From: Robiginitalea sediminis
GTDB lineage: Bacteria > Bacteroidota > Bacteroidia > Flavobacteriales > Flavobacteriaceae
Length of the DNA stretch: 64,000 nt
NCBI RefSeq assembly: GCF_002198115.1
Contig: NZ_NGNR01000001.1
Span: 624,369 to 688,368 of the forward strand
Direction: 5' to 3'
Below are positions 35,369-44,455 of the stretch, in pieces. Position numbers and translations under genes: made by a program. The stretch's first letter is position 1. Each line of letters opens with the position of its first letter. A model generated the notes under the pieces. That model was not told the origin of the DNA. It saw only the letters and a list, made by a program, of their open reading frames with translations, and did not search any database.

Positions 35369-35713
35369 ATGACACGCGAACGCAAACTCCAGATCGGTTT
35401 TATTGCCGGGGTTGTCCTTGTACTGCTTGGAACCCTGGACCCCTTGGAGGGCAGTATCCTTGTAGGGCTGGGCAGTGTGGTCCTGGCCGTGGTGACCCGC
35501 CTCTTCCGGGACCCCCATGCGCGGTATTACCGCATGGCCGCTATCCTGATCCTTGTTGGGGTTGCGGCGCTCTGGGCCCTCTCTGCCTTGGGAGGCTTCG
35601 GCGGGGAAAGCAGCCTGGGCTACGGGTGGTCCCTGCTGATTGCGCCCTATCCCGTGGGGTGGCTGATGCTGTTGGTGTTGTTTTATCTGAGGTTGTTTGT
35701 GAAGGGGAAGTAG
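35369..35713 (+). CDS. Small integral membrane protein, unknown
   Basis: 114 aa with four predicted membrane helices: LQIGFIAGVVLVLLGTL, then SILVGLGSVVLAVVTRLF, MAAILILVGVAALWALSALG and LIAPYPVGWLMLLVLFYL. Short charged loops (RDPHARYYR). I recognise no family. The predicted promoter gives it its own transcript. The flanking sequence to 35853 is non-coding and C-rich. Confidence 0.7.
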   Translation: MTRERKLQIGFIAGVVLVLLGTLDPLEGSILVGLGSVVLAVVTRLFRDPHARYYRMAAILILVGVAALWALSALGGFGGESSLGYGWSLLIAPYPVGWLMLLVLFYLRLFVKGK

Positions 35714-35853
35714 GGGGGCGGTTCCTTTTAGGGGGCCCACCCGCCCGCCCAATTCCAAAATACCCCTGGCCCCTGCAACGGGCAAGCAGGGCCAAAACCC
35801 ACCCTCAGGTTTTCCCTCCCGAATTCGTACCTTTTCCCTTCAAACCCGAACCG

Positions 35854-37440
35854 ATGAAACGCATTACCGCCTTCCTGGTGCCAGCCTTCCTGCTGGCCAG
35901 CCTGCTCTCCTGCAAGACCGAACCCCAAACCCAGGCAGATACCACCCCTGCCCAGGTACAGCACCCCGCTTCCCAGAATTACCGCCCAGCGCGTTTTAAG
36001 ACTGACGACCGGGCGGAGAAAATCCGGGGGATAGCCGATACCCTCCACCAACTGATGGTGCAACACATGGAAGAGGAGCACATCCCCGGCATCGCCTATG
36101 GGGTGGTGGTAGACGGCGAGTTGGTCCTGGCCTCCTCTGCCGGGGTCCTGGATTTGGAGGCCGAGCGCCCTGCAACCACAGAATCGGCCTTCCGGATTGC
36201 CTCCATGAGCAAGAGCTTTACGGCCATGGCCATTGTAAAACTCCGGGATGAAGGCAAGCTCCGCCTGAGCGACCCGGCCGAGGAATACATCCCTGAAATG
36301 GCCGGGCTGGAATACCTGACTTCGGATGCCCCGCCCATTACCATCGAGAACCTGCTGACCATGACGGCCGGCTTCCCGGAGGACAACCCCTGGGGGGACC
36401 GGCAGCTGGATGAACCGGAGCAGATGCTCACCGAATTCATGTCCGGCGGGGTTTCCTTCAGCAATACGGCCTCCTTCGAATACGAGTATAGCAATACCGG
36501 GTATGCCCTGTTGGGGCTGATCATTTCCCGGGTATCCGGCCAGCCGTACCAGACGTATATCCGGGAGCAGATTTTTAAGCCCCTGGGTATGGAAAACACC
36601 TATTGGGAATATGACAATGTGCCCGCAGAAATATTGGCCCACGGGTACCGTTGGGAGGAGGAGCAGTGGAAGCCCGAGCCCATGCTGCACGACGGATCTT
36701 ACGGTGCCATGGGGGGGCTTATTACCAGCATCGAGGACTTCAGCAAATACGTAAGCCTGCACCTATCGGCCTGGCCGCCGCGGAGCGGGGAGGAGACAGG
36801 CCCCATCGGGCGGAGCAGCCTCAGGGAAATGCACCAGCCCCGTTACCCACGCCTGTACGCCGAGGGGCGGGATTGGAACAGCGAGCCCTGCGCGGTACTG
36901 TCCGGCTATGGGTATGGCCTGGGAAGCACCACCTTCTGCAATGGGGTGCGGCAGGTATCTCACGGGGGCGCCCTCCCGGGTTTCGGGAGCAATTATGTGT
37001 TTTTCCCCGAATATGGGGTGGGCCTTATGGCCTTTGGCAACCTGACCTATACCTCGCCCTGGCCCTTGCGCTCCCTCTATCAGCTGCTGTTTGACAAACT
37101 AGAGCTTCAGCCCCGCGAACTGCCCGTTTCCGACATCCTGGAAACGCGCACCCGCCAAGTGGCGGAATGGGTCCGCACGGGGGATGAAACCCTGGAGGCG
37201 GAACTGATGGCCGAGAACTTTTTTATGGACCATTCCCGGGAGATCCGCCGGGCCGAAATCCAGGACATCCTGGAACAGGCCGGGGAAATCGCGTCGGTGG
37301 AACCCATCGACCCCCAAAACCAGCTTCGGGGCCGGTTTGAGATGGTGGCCGCCAATGGGAAAATTTCAGTTTTCTATACGCTCACCCCGGAAAAAGACCC
37401 CAAGGTGCAGCAACTGGATGTCCGCTATGAACCTAACTAA
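35854..37440 (+). CDS. Serine hydrolase lipoprotein, beta-lactamase family
   Basis: 528 aa from the ATG at 35854 (MKRITAFLVPAFLLASLLSC, lipobox LLSC). The frame is open upstream, but this start gives the export signal. The penicillin-binding-like hydrolase domain (about 60-400) has SMSKSF (SXXK), EYSNTGY (YXN) and SHGGALPGFG (HXG). A C-terminal lipocalin-like DUF region (about 420-525, NGKISVFYTLTPE) follows, as in Pab87/FmtA-type peptidases. Anchored in the envelope; probably a D-amino-acid peptidase or esterase. It is followed after 36 bases by the GH30 gene. Confidence 0.9.
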   Translation: MKRITAFLVPAFLLASLLSCKTEPQTQADTTPAQVQHPASQNYRPARFKTDDRAEKIRGIADTLHQLMVQHMEEEHIPGIAYGVVVDGELVLASSAGVLDLEAERPATTESAFRIASMSKSFTAMAIVKLRDEGKLRLSDPAEEYIPEMAGLEYLTSDAPPITIENLLTMTAGFPEDNPWGDRQLDEPEQMLTEFMSGGVSFSNTASFEYEYSNTGYALLGLIISRVSGQPYQTYIREQIFKPLGMENTYWEYDNVPAEILAHGYRWEEEQWKPEPMLHDGSYGAMGGLITSIEDFSKYVSLHLSAWPPRSGEETGPIGRSSLREMHQPRYPRLYAEGRDWNSEPCAVLSGYGYGLGSTTFCNGVRQVSHGGALPGFGSNYVFFPEYGVGLMAFGNLTYTSPWPLRSLYQLLFDKLELQPRELPVSDILETRTRQVAEWVRTGDETLEAELMAENFFMDHSREIRRAEIQDILEQAGEIASVEPIDPQNQLRGRFEMVAANGKISVFYTLTPEKDPKVQQLDVRYEPN

Positions 37441-37476
37441 TATGTACACCTGCCTAAACGACCTAATCCCCGTCCT

Positions 37477-38871
37477 ATGACATTCCGATATTTCTTCCTC
37501 CTGCTTTTAGGGGTTGCCGCCTACCAGGCCCCGGCCGAACCGGAAGGCACCGTGGTCCGCTACCGCACCACCCTGGACAAACAACTGCTGTTGCAGCCGG
37601 ATACCCTGACCCTGGAGGCCCCCATGGCCGCTCCTCAAACTATTGTACTGGATACGGCCGCCACCTACCAGACCATGGATGGGTTTGGCTTTACCCTTAC
37701 CGGGGGGAGTGCCCTGAACCTGCAGCGGATGAGTGCCCCTGCCCGGGCTGCCCTCCTGCAGGAATTGTTCGGGGACGGGCCGGAGGACATTGGCATCAGC
37801 TACCTGCGCCTGAGCGTGGGGGGCTCGGACCTGGATGAGCATCCCTGGTCTTATGACGACCTGCCCCCGGGCGAAACAGACCCGGAACTGGAGCATTTCT
37901 CCCTGGGCTACGATACGCTGTATTTGATCCCCACGTTGAAGGAAATCCTGGCTATCCAGCCCGACATTTTGCTGATGGGGTCCCCCTGGTCACCCCCGGC
38001 CTGGATGAAGGACAATGGAGATACCCGGGGCGGCAGCCTGTTGCCCGAATTCTACCCGGCCTATGCCCGGTACTTCGTGAAATACATCGAAGGCATGGCA
38101 GCCCATGGCATCCGGATCGATGCCATTACTGTGCAGAACGAACCCCTGCACCCGGGGAACAACCCCAGCCTGCTGATGCTGGCCGAAGACCAGGCCGATT
38201 TTGTGAAAAACCACCTGGGCCCGGCCTTCCGTCAGGCGGGGATCGACACGAAAATCGTCGTGTACGACCACAACGCGGATAAGCCCGAATACCCCATTAC
38301 CATCCTGGACGATCCGGAGGCCGCACAATATATTGACGGCTCGGCCTTCCACCTTTATGGGGGTACTATCGATGCCTTAAGTACCGTTCACCAAAAACAC
38401 CCGGACAAGCACCTCTATTTTACGGAGCAGTGGATCGGGGCCCCGGGCGACTTTGCCGGGGACTTCAGCTGGCACATCTCCCAACTGATGATCGGGGCGC
38501 CCAATAATTGGAGCAAGATCGTGCTGCAATGGAACCTGGCGGCAGACGAAAACCAGGACCCGCATACGGACCGGGGCGGGTGCGACCGCTGCCTGGGCGG
38601 GGTGACCCTACAGGGAGATGCCGTGACCCGGAACCCGGCCTACTACATCGTGGCCCAGAATTCGAAGTTTATCCCAAGGGGCTCGGTGCGCATCGGCTCC
38701 GGACAATTGGACGGCATCGGCAATGTGGCCTACCGCACCCCGGAAGGCCACCTGGTGGCGCTGCTTCAGAACCAATCGGAAGAGCGCCGGCAGATCGGGG
38801 TGCAATTTGGGGACCGGGCTGCAGCCATGTGGCTGGAGGCCGGGGAAGTGAATACGATGGTCTGGGAATAA
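37477..38871 (+). CDS. Glycoside hydrolase family 30
   Basis: Retaining beta-glycosidase (glucosylceramidase or beta-1,6-glucanase type), exported by signal peptide MTFRYFFLLLLGVAAYQAPA. 464 aa. The TIM barrel has QTMDGFGFTLTGGSA, YLRLSVGGSDLD and SPWSPPAWMKDN. The acid/base Glu is in ITVQNEPLHPGN and the nucleophile Glu in YFTEQWIGAP. The C-terminal beta-sandwich closes with GNVAYRTPEGHLVALLQNQ. It probably acts in the periplasm on beta-glucan-type substrates. Same-strand neighbours are a serine hydrolase and an agmatinase-like gene. Confidence 0.94.
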   Translation: MTFRYFFLLLLGVAAYQAPAEPEGTVVRYRTTLDKQLLLQPDTLTLEAPMAAPQTIVLDTAATYQTMDGFGFTLTGGSALNLQRMSAPARAALLQELFGDGPEDIGISYLRLSVGGSDLDEHPWSYDDLPPGETDPELEHFSLGYDTLYLIPTLKEILAIQPDILLMGSPWSPPAWMKDNGDTRGGSLLPEFYPAYARYFVKYIEGMAAHGIRIDAITVQNEPLHPGNNPSLLMLAEDQADFVKNHLGPAFRQAGIDTKIVVYDHNADKPEYPITILDDPEAAQYIDGSAFHLYGGTIDALSTVHQKHPDKHLYFTEQWIGAPGDFAGDFSWHISQLMIGAPNNWSKIVLQWNLAADENQDPHTDRGGCDRCLGGVTLQGDAVTRNPAYYIVAQNSKFIPRGSVRIGSGQLDGIGNVAYRTPEGHLVALLQNQSEERRQIGVQFGDRAAAMWLEAGEVNTMVWE

Positions 38872-38894
38872 CGGGCGTTTAACTTCAAGCATTT

Positions 38895-39677
38895 ATGATA
38901 CACCTGCAGGGTATCCTTTTCGATGAAAAATCTTCCTTTTTGCAGGGGCCGGCCAAAGCCCCTCCGGCACTCCGTGCGGCCTACCACAGTGCCTCGGCCA
39001 ACTACTATTCGGAGTCCGGTCTTGAGGTGGGACCAAAGGTGTTTGAAGACAAAGGGGATTTCAAGCCCGCCCATTACCTGGACATTGAACCCATCACCCG
39101 GGCCAACCTGGAAGGGGCCTCCGGGCTCATCAGCTTTGGAGGGGACCACTCGGTCAGCTATCCCATTTTAAAAGCCATCCACCAGGCGCATGGCCCCGTG
39201 GAAATCTTACACATCGATGCCCATGCGGACCTGTACGATTCCTTCGAAGGGGATCCCCATTCCCATGCCTGCCCTTTTGCCCGCATCATGCAGGACGGTT
39301 TGGCCAGCCGGTTGGTGCAGGTCGGAGTGCGGACGCTGAATACCCACCAGCGCGACCAGGCTGCAAAATACGGGGTGGAGGTGGTGGAAATGCGCCACCT
39401 GGACCTGGGGCGCTTCCCTGTTTTTGAGAAACCCCTGTACATCTCGGTGGACCTGGATGCGCTGGACCCCGCCTTTGCGCCCGGGGTCTCTCACCACGAA
39501 CCCGGAGGGCTCACCACCCGGGAACTCCTGCATATCCTGCAATCGGTAAAGGCGCCTATTGTAGGGGCCGACATTGTGGAATACAACCCGGAAAGGGACA
39601 TCAACGGTATGACGGCCATGGTCGGGGCGAAGCTATTCCGGGAGCTGCTCTCTGGGATGCTTTCGAATTCTTCTTAA
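38895..39677 (+). CDS. Agmatinase/arginase-family ureohydrolase
   Basis: 260 aa binuclear Mn2+ hydrolase of the agmatinase/arginase fold. Metal-binding motifs are complete: GGDHSVSYP, HIDAHADLYD and SVDLDALDPAFAPG. The length and SHHEPGGLTTRE segment favour agmatinase (agmatine to putrescine and urea) over arginase or formimidoylglutamase. It starts 23 bases after the GH30 stop; no polyamine genes lie nearby to confirm the substrate. Confidence 0.9.
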   Translation: MIHLQGILFDEKSSFLQGPAKAPPALRAAYHSASANYYSESGLEVGPKVFEDKGDFKPAHYLDIEPITRANLEGASGLISFGGDHSVSYPILKAIHQAHGPVEILHIDAHADLYDSFEGDPHSHACPFARIMQDGLASRLVQVGVRTLNTHQRDQAAKYGVEVVEMRHLDLGRFPVFEKPLYISVDLDALDPAFAPGVSHHEPGGLTTRELLHILQSVKAPIVGADIVEYNPERDINGMTAMVGAKLFRELLSGMLSNSS

Positions 39678-39775
39678 AAAAACCGCGGACGCGCCCCCAC
39701 CCCCCGCCCACATCCAAAATACCCCACCCCCCTGCACCCCCCAATCATCTAAGAATCGCTACCTTAAAACCTGAA

Positions 39776-40879
39776 ATGAAACCACTACCCACCTTAATCC
39801 TGATCTGCCTTATGGCTACTGCATCTGCCCAGACCCGCCTGCGCGACTACGGTATAGACCTGGGCGTCCTCCGCCCCGGGACCCACAACGCCATTACCGA
39901 TGTGCCCGGGGTTACTGTGGGGCACACCACCCTCATAGAAGGAGACAGCATCCGCACCGGGGTGACCGCCATTTTGCCGCACAGCGGGAATATTTTCCAG
40001 CAGAAAGTGCCGGCTGCCATCTATATCGGCAACGGGTTTGGGAAGCTTGCGGGGTACTCCCAGGTGGAAGAGCTCGGCACCCTGGAAACCCCCATTGTCC
40101 TGACCAATACCCTGAGTGTGGCCACTGCAATCGATGCGGTTGTTTCCTATACCCTGAACCAGACGGGCAATGAAGAGGTCCGCTCTGTAAACGCGGTAGT
40201 GGGGGAAACCAATGACGGGTATTTGAACGACATCCGGGGCAGGCATGTGTGCGAAGCCCACGTCCTGGAGGCCATCGCTAGCGCCTCCGGCGGGCCCGTC
40301 CCCGAAGGCAACGTGGGGGCCGGCACCGGCACGCGCGCCTTCGCCTTCAAGGGTGGTATCGGTACAGCATCCCGGGTCATCCCGAAAAAAGACAACGGCT
40401 ACACCGTAGGGGTCCTGGTGCAATCCAATTTCGGCGGGGTCCTTACCTTGAACGGAAAAAACCTTGCCAAGGCCCTCGGCATTATCCCCCGCAATTACCA
40501 GTACGACACGGACGGCTCCTGCATGATGGTGGTGATCACCGACGCCCCCCTGGATGCCCGCAACCTCAAGCGCCTGGCCAAGCGCTGCATGCTGGGCCTG
40601 GCCCGCACCGGAGGCATTGCCAGCAATGGCAGCGGCGACTACGTCATTGCCGTTTCCACGGCCGAAGAAAACCGCATCCCCTACACCCCGGAGGGGATGA
40701 CTTCCACCATAACCACGGTTCATAATGACTTTATGTCTCCGTTATTCCTGGCCGCCATTGAGGCCACGGAAGAGGCGATTTGGAATTCGCTCACTGCGGC
40801 AGAGACGATGACGGGACATCGAGGGAGGGTTGAGGCCTTAGATATGGGGGAGGTTCTTCAAATCCTGAAGGAAGATTAG
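39776..40879 (+). CDS. P1 family peptidase (DmpA-like)
   Basis: 367 aa with signal peptide (MKPLPTLILICLMATASAQT). DmpA/BapA-type N-terminal nucleophile hydrolases self-cleave before a Ser and act as aminopeptidases on beta- or D-amino-acid peptides. Family landmarks are TDVPGVTVGHTTL, NEEVRSVNAVVGETNDGYL, GNVGAGTGTRAF, and the cleavage/nucleophile region near GIASNGSGDYVIAVST. Exported, probably periplasmic. It is preceded by C-rich non-coding sequence and followed by the repeat element at 40882. Confidence 0.92.
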   Translation: MKPLPTLILICLMATASAQTRLRDYGIDLGVLRPGTHNAITDVPGVTVGHTTLIEGDSIRTGVTAILPHSGNIFQQKVPAAIYIGNGFGKLAGYSQVEELGTLETPIVLTNTLSVATAIDAVVSYTLNQTGNEEVRSVNAVVGETNDGYLNDIRGRHVCEAHVLEAIASASGGPVPEGNVGAGTGTRAFAFKGGIGTASRVIPKKDNGYTVGVLVQSNFGGVLTLNGKNLAKALGIIPRNYQYDTDGSCMMVVITDAPLDARNLKRLAKRCMLGLARTGGIASNGSGDYVIAVSTAEENRIPYTPEGMTSTITTVHNDFMSPLFLAAIEATEEAIWNSLTAAETMTGHRGRVEALDMGEVLQILKED

Positions 40880-40881
40880 TT

Positions 40882-41410
40882 CGCCGCAACTGCGTCGCGG
40901 CTCACAGGATTCCACTTTCTTTTACTGGTCCAAAACTTTAACTGTTCATTTTCTTTGCTTGCCCAAAGAAAACGAACCAAAAGAAAGGGCACTTTTTGGG
41001 AGGCAATTGAAATGCTTCCGCATTCCAACCGGTAGGCCAGGACTAATTTGTCTCCAAGGCTTCGCCAAATCTTAACGCCCTGGCCTCCCTTTGCTGCCAA
41101 AAAGGAGTTTGCTGGCTGCTCTATTTACGGCTCTCCTTCGTCGGCCGCACGCCTTCCTCGATTTGCTACGATTCAGAACTTATGCCGAGTTTTAGGAATA
41201 CCTCGAAGCATGGTAGCGATAGCGGTGGCGCAAGCGGATATGCGATCTGCGAAGCAGATGGAAAGCATGGAGCGACCAGCGACAGCCGCGGTTTTGCGAC
41301 GGCAAAAATCGCATCGAATGCTTCGAAAAAAGGTCCTTTTCTTTCCCTCTTTCTTTTGGACCAGCAAAAGAAAGAGGAATAAAAGCGAACCGCGACGCCG
41401 TCGCGATGAG
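40882..41410. repeat. Structured non-coding repeat element, about 530 bp
   Basis: No credible gene lies here; the 138-codon frame inside is compositionally junk. The ends are imperfect inverted repeats sharing GCGTCGCGG and a CTTTCTTTT.CTGGTCCAAAA core (about 40892-40935 with 41350-41404). Inside are nested perfect hairpins: TTTTCTTTG/CAAAGAAAA (40949-40972), AGGCCAGG/CCTGGCCT (41034-41086), ATCTGC/GCAGAT and a 13-bp stem CCTCTTTCTTTTG/CAAAAGAAAGAGG (41346-41377). From memory, elements of this look recur between genes of Bacteroidota. That cannot be checked within this window, where it is single copy. Confidence 0.65.
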
Positions 41411-41460
41411 CCTTTAACTTCAAAGACTAATTCGTACTTTAGGGAATCAAACCAACCTAA

Positions 41461-42246
41461 ATGAAAACCCCCCTTCTTTTTCTTTCGCTTTTAGCGCTCC
41501 TGATTTCCTGTAAAAACGAACCCAAAGAACAGCCCGCTGAACCCGCGGTAGCCACGGAAGAACCGGCCGAATGGCAAATGCTTTTCGATGGAACCTCCCT
41601 CGACGGATGGCGCGGCTATAACATGGACAGCCTGCCACCTGGGTGGACAATACAGGACGGGACGCTGGCGTTCGATACCGAGCTGGGCCTGGAGCAGGAC
41701 TACACCGGCGGGGTGGACATTATTTACGGGGCGGAGGAGTTTGAAAACTTCGAGCTGTATTTGGAATGGAAGCTGCCGGAAGGCGGGAACAGCGGGATTT
41801 TCTACCATGTGAAAGAGGGGTATGAGAGCATCCCGCAGGTGGCCCCGGAGTACCAGCTCATTGACGATGAGAACTACGCCCGCATCCACGATATTACCGA
41901 GTATAACCTGAGCCTGGGGTATACGGAAAACCCGGGTGAGCTGAAGCCGCTGCAAAGCACCGGGGCGGACTATGCTATGCACCCGCCGGACCCGGGGAAA
42001 ATCCTGCACCCGGTAGGGGAGTGGAACTCTTCGAAAATCGTCTTTACCCCGGAGAAGGTAGAGCACTGGCTGAACGGCAAACTCCTGCTCTCCTTTGTGC
42101 CCTGGGACGAAGCCTGGGAGGCCCAGAAGAACTCCGACAAATGGAAGACCAGCCCGGACTACGGCATCCACAAAACAGGCTATATTGCCCTTCAGGACCA
42201 TGCCAGCCCCATCTGGTTTAGAAACATTAAAATTCGCAAACTGTAA
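41461..42246 (+). CDS. DUF1080 (3-keto-disaccharide hydrolase) lipoprotein
   Basis: 261 aa. Lipobox LLALLISC (Cys near 17) predicts an envelope lipoprotein. The DUF1080 jelly-roll (about 40-260) is clear from MLFDGTSLDGWRGYN, LEWKLPEGGNSGIFYHV, ALVDDENYARIHD-like ligand loop and TGYIALQDHASPIWFRNIKI. Family members cleave 3-keto-glucosides and keto-disaccharides. The oxidoreductase gene begins 15 bases downstream, supporting a pathway that oxidises sugars at C3 and then hydrolyses them. Confidence 0.9.
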   Translation: MKTPLLFLSLLALLISCKNEPKEQPAEPAVATEEPAEWQMLFDGTSLDGWRGYNMDSLPPGWTIQDGTLAFDTELGLEQDYTGGVDIIYGAEEFENFELYLEWKLPEGGNSGIFYHVKEGYESIPQVAPEYQLIDDENYARIHDITEYNLSLGYTENPGELKPLQSTGADYAMHPPDPGKILHPVGEWNSSKIVFTPEKVEHWLNGKLLLSFVPWDEAWEAQKNSDKWKTSPDYGIHKTGYIALQDHASPIWFRNIKIRKL

Positions 42247-42261
42247 CCGAACCCATCCGAT

Positions 42262-43599
42262 ATGAACAAACGGGATTTTATCAAGAAAAGCAGCCTGGGC
42301 GCCCTTGGCGTGGCCCTGGCCCCCTCCTTTTTGCAGAACCTTAAAAACCTGGGCCCGGCAGACCGCCTGCGCACGGCCCACATTGGCCTGGGCTACCAGG
42401 GGTTGGAAGATTTGCGGGACATTGCCTCCCACCCGCAGGTGGACGTCGTAGCCCTCTGCGATGTGGACCAGGTGGGCATCGACAAGGCCCTGGCCGCCCA
42501 CCCCGGCGCCAAGACCTTCAAGGACTACCGGATCATGCTGCGGGAGATGAAAGACGAGATCGATGCGGTCATTGTGGCCACCCCGGACCATACCCATGCC
42601 CCGGCCTCGCTTATGGCTATGGAAATGGACAAGCCGGTGTACTGCCAAAAGCCGCTTACGCACTACGTATCGGAATCCCGCGCCATGAAAAAACTGGCCG
42701 AAGAAAAAAATCTGGTGACCCAGATGGGCATACAGGTGCACTCCTTCTACGACTATATGCTGGGCACCCTGCTCATCCGCGATGGGATTATCGGGAAGGT
42801 GCATACCGTCCGCGCCTGGAGCCCCAAAACCTGGGGGTACAACGGGCCGGCCCCCGAGGGGTCGGACCCCGTGCCGGAGACGTTAGACTGGAATTTGTGG
42901 CTGGGCACCTCCCCGGAGCGGCCCTATAAGGATGGCTACTACCATCCCACCAACTGGCGGAAAATAATGGATTACGGCTGCGGCACCCTGGGCGACATGG
43001 GCGTGCATATTTTCGACACCCCCTACAACGCCCTGGAGCTGGACGTGCCCTATACCATTAAGACGGACTGCCGCCCCCCTACGGGCTTTGGCTTCCCGGA
43101 AAACAATGTGGTCACTTATGAGTTCCCCGGCACGCCGTACACAGCCGAAAAGCTCACCTGGATCTGGTCCGACGGCCCCGGCGCCCCGGCGCCCCATCCG
43201 GACCTGGAATTACCTGGAGGCGAAGCCCTCCACGACCAGGGGGCGATGTTTATGGGCGAAAAAGGGAAGCTCTACCTCCCGCACTTTATGCTGGAGCCCA
43301 AGCTCATCGTAGACGGGCAGTACGTGCCCATGGATGTGGAGAAATACAACCTGGGCACCCCCGTGCGCAATTACGCCACGGAAAGCCCCAAGCACTACCA
43401 CCAGTTTGTGGATGCCTGCCTGGGCAAGGGCGAGTGCTCGGCCCCCTTTAGCTATGCTGCCCGCCTTACCGAAACCATCCTGCTAGGGGTTATCGCCGGC
43501 CGTTTCCCCGGCCAGACCCTGCATTGGGATGCGGAAAAGGCACAGTTTGCGGAAGCCGAGGCGAACCAGTATTTGAGTGGGGCGTATCGGGAGTTTTGA
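42262..43599 (+). CDS. Gfo/Idh/MocA-family sugar oxidoreductase
   Basis: 445 aa. N-terminal MNKRDFIKKSSLGALGVALA resembles an export signal of the twin-arginine class, though it has KR rather than RR. The NAD(P)-binding Rossmann fold (about 36-160) shows RTAHIGLGYQG, DVVALCDVD and IVATPDHTHAPASL. MEMDKPVYCQKPLTH carries the EKP-like motif here as CQKP, and MKKLAEEKNLVTQMGIQVH follows. The substrate domain has MDYGCGTLGDMGVHIFDTPY. Together with the DUF1080 gene it suggests glucoside-3-dehydrogenase-type chemistry, which is inferred. Confidence 0.92.
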   Translation: MNKRDFIKKSSLGALGVALAPSFLQNLKNLGPADRLRTAHIGLGYQGLEDLRDIASHPQVDVVALCDVDQVGIDKALAAHPGAKTFKDYRIMLREMKDEIDAVIVATPDHTHAPASLMAMEMDKPVYCQKPLTHYVSESRAMKKLAEEKNLVTQMGIQVHSFYDYMLGTLLIRDGIIGKVHTVRAWSPKTWGYNGPAPEGSDPVPETLDWNLWLGTSPERPYKDGYYHPTNWRKIMDYGCGTLGDMGVHIFDTPYNALELDVPYTIKTDCRPPTGFGFPENNVVTYEFPGTPYTAEKLTWIWSDGPGAPAPHPDLELPGGEALHDQGAMFMGEKGKLYLPHFMLEPKLIVDGQYVPMDVEKYNLGTPVRNYATESPKHYHQFVDACLGKGECSAPFSYAARLTETILLGVIAGRFPGQTLHWDAEKAQFAEAEANQYLSGAYREF

Positions 43600-43639
43600 C
43601 GAATCAAAAAAGGGCATTTTAACCGAACAATTTTGGTTC

Positions 43640-44359
43640 CTATTGTTCAAAAAAGAATTCGTGAATTTTAATTAAATCTCCACGACCAATTTGAATTAGG
43701 TTCATGGTCTCGTTTAGGTAAATTCCCAGCGAACGTTCGTTATAAATAAATCTCATTTCAGGAGAATAATCTGTTACGAGATACATATCTCCATCAATTT
43801 TATAAAAATCGATATCGGCGTTCTTAGATTTTACCCCTCTATTCACCACCTTTCCCGTTAGTAGTGATTCTCGAATAAGATTTTCATTTGCTTGTCCGGA
43901 AGCTACTTTGGTATAGGCAATCATCATTTTCATCCATTCCTCTGAATCGATTAGGAACCATCTGACTTTACTAAAATCTATCCCATACTCATTGATCCAA
44001 CCAAAGCTTGTAAACCCAAAAAGCACCCATTTCTTTCCTAAAACAGGTTCATCGTCATCAATATCGAACTCTTGAATTTTCCAGGTAATCAAAGAAGTGG
44101 CCGACATGTCTTTCACTTTCTTGCCGTCAAAGTCAAGAGTTTTAAGAGAGAATTTAGTGAACTCAGGATGATTAATAAGAAGCCATTCTGTAGCTCTTAA
44201 TTCAGCCTGCTCTTTCATTTGTTCAACAGCTGCAACACCAACTCCAATAGCTAGAACACCACCCGCAACTGCGGCAATTGCCGCCGCGTCATCTTGTGCT
44301 TTTGTGTTTTGGGGGACTAAATAAAGAATGACCGTTAGTACAATAAGTGCTTTTTTCAT
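43640..44359 (-). CDS. AT-rich orphan secreted protein
   Basis: 239 aa with signal peptide (MKKALIVLTVILYLVPQNTKA) followed by an Ala/Gly/Val-rich helix (AAAIAAVAGGVLAIGVGVAA) that may insert in a membrane. The rest is mixed alpha/beta with many aromatic and acidic residues (ITWKIQEFDIDDDEPVLGKK, then YGIDFSKVRWFLIDSEEWMK). I recognise no family. Its base composition is markedly lower in GC than the genes on either side, suggesting recent acquisition. The stop codon lies in a small inverted repeat (GAACAAT/ATTGTTC, 43625-43648). Confidence 0.75.
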   Translation of the reverse strand: MKKALIVLTVILYLVPQNTKAQDDAAAIAAVAGGVLAIGVGVAAVEQMKEQAELRATEWLLINHPEFTKFSLKTLDFDGKKVKDMSATSLITWKIQEFDIDDDEPVLGKKWVLFGFTSFGWINEYGIDFSKVRWFLIDSEEWMKMMIAYTKVASGQANENLIRESLLTGKVVNRGVKSKNADIDFYKIDGDMYLVTDYSPEMRFIYNERSLGIYLNETMNLIQIGRGDLIKIHEFFFEQ

Positions 44360-44391
44360 TGGGAGGTTGTTTTGGTTTAACTAATAATTTG

Positions 44392-44418
44392 GATGAGAAT
44401 ATTTTTGAGATTCTCATC
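44392..44418 (-). terminator. Hairpin after response-regulator gene
   Basis: Perfect 9-bp stem GATGAGAAT/ATTCTCATC with a 9-nt AT-rich loop, 38 bases beyond the response-regulator stop. Weak T-run on the minus strand. Confidence 0.5.
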
Positions 44419-44455
44419 TAATTCATTCTCGTAAGATTCTTTCGGAGGCCTACTC

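Noticed and set aside
41048-41464. 138-codon frame in the gap after the P1 peptidase
   Set aside because: It runs through nested hairpins of the non-coding repeat element and its product is low-complexity basic sequence.
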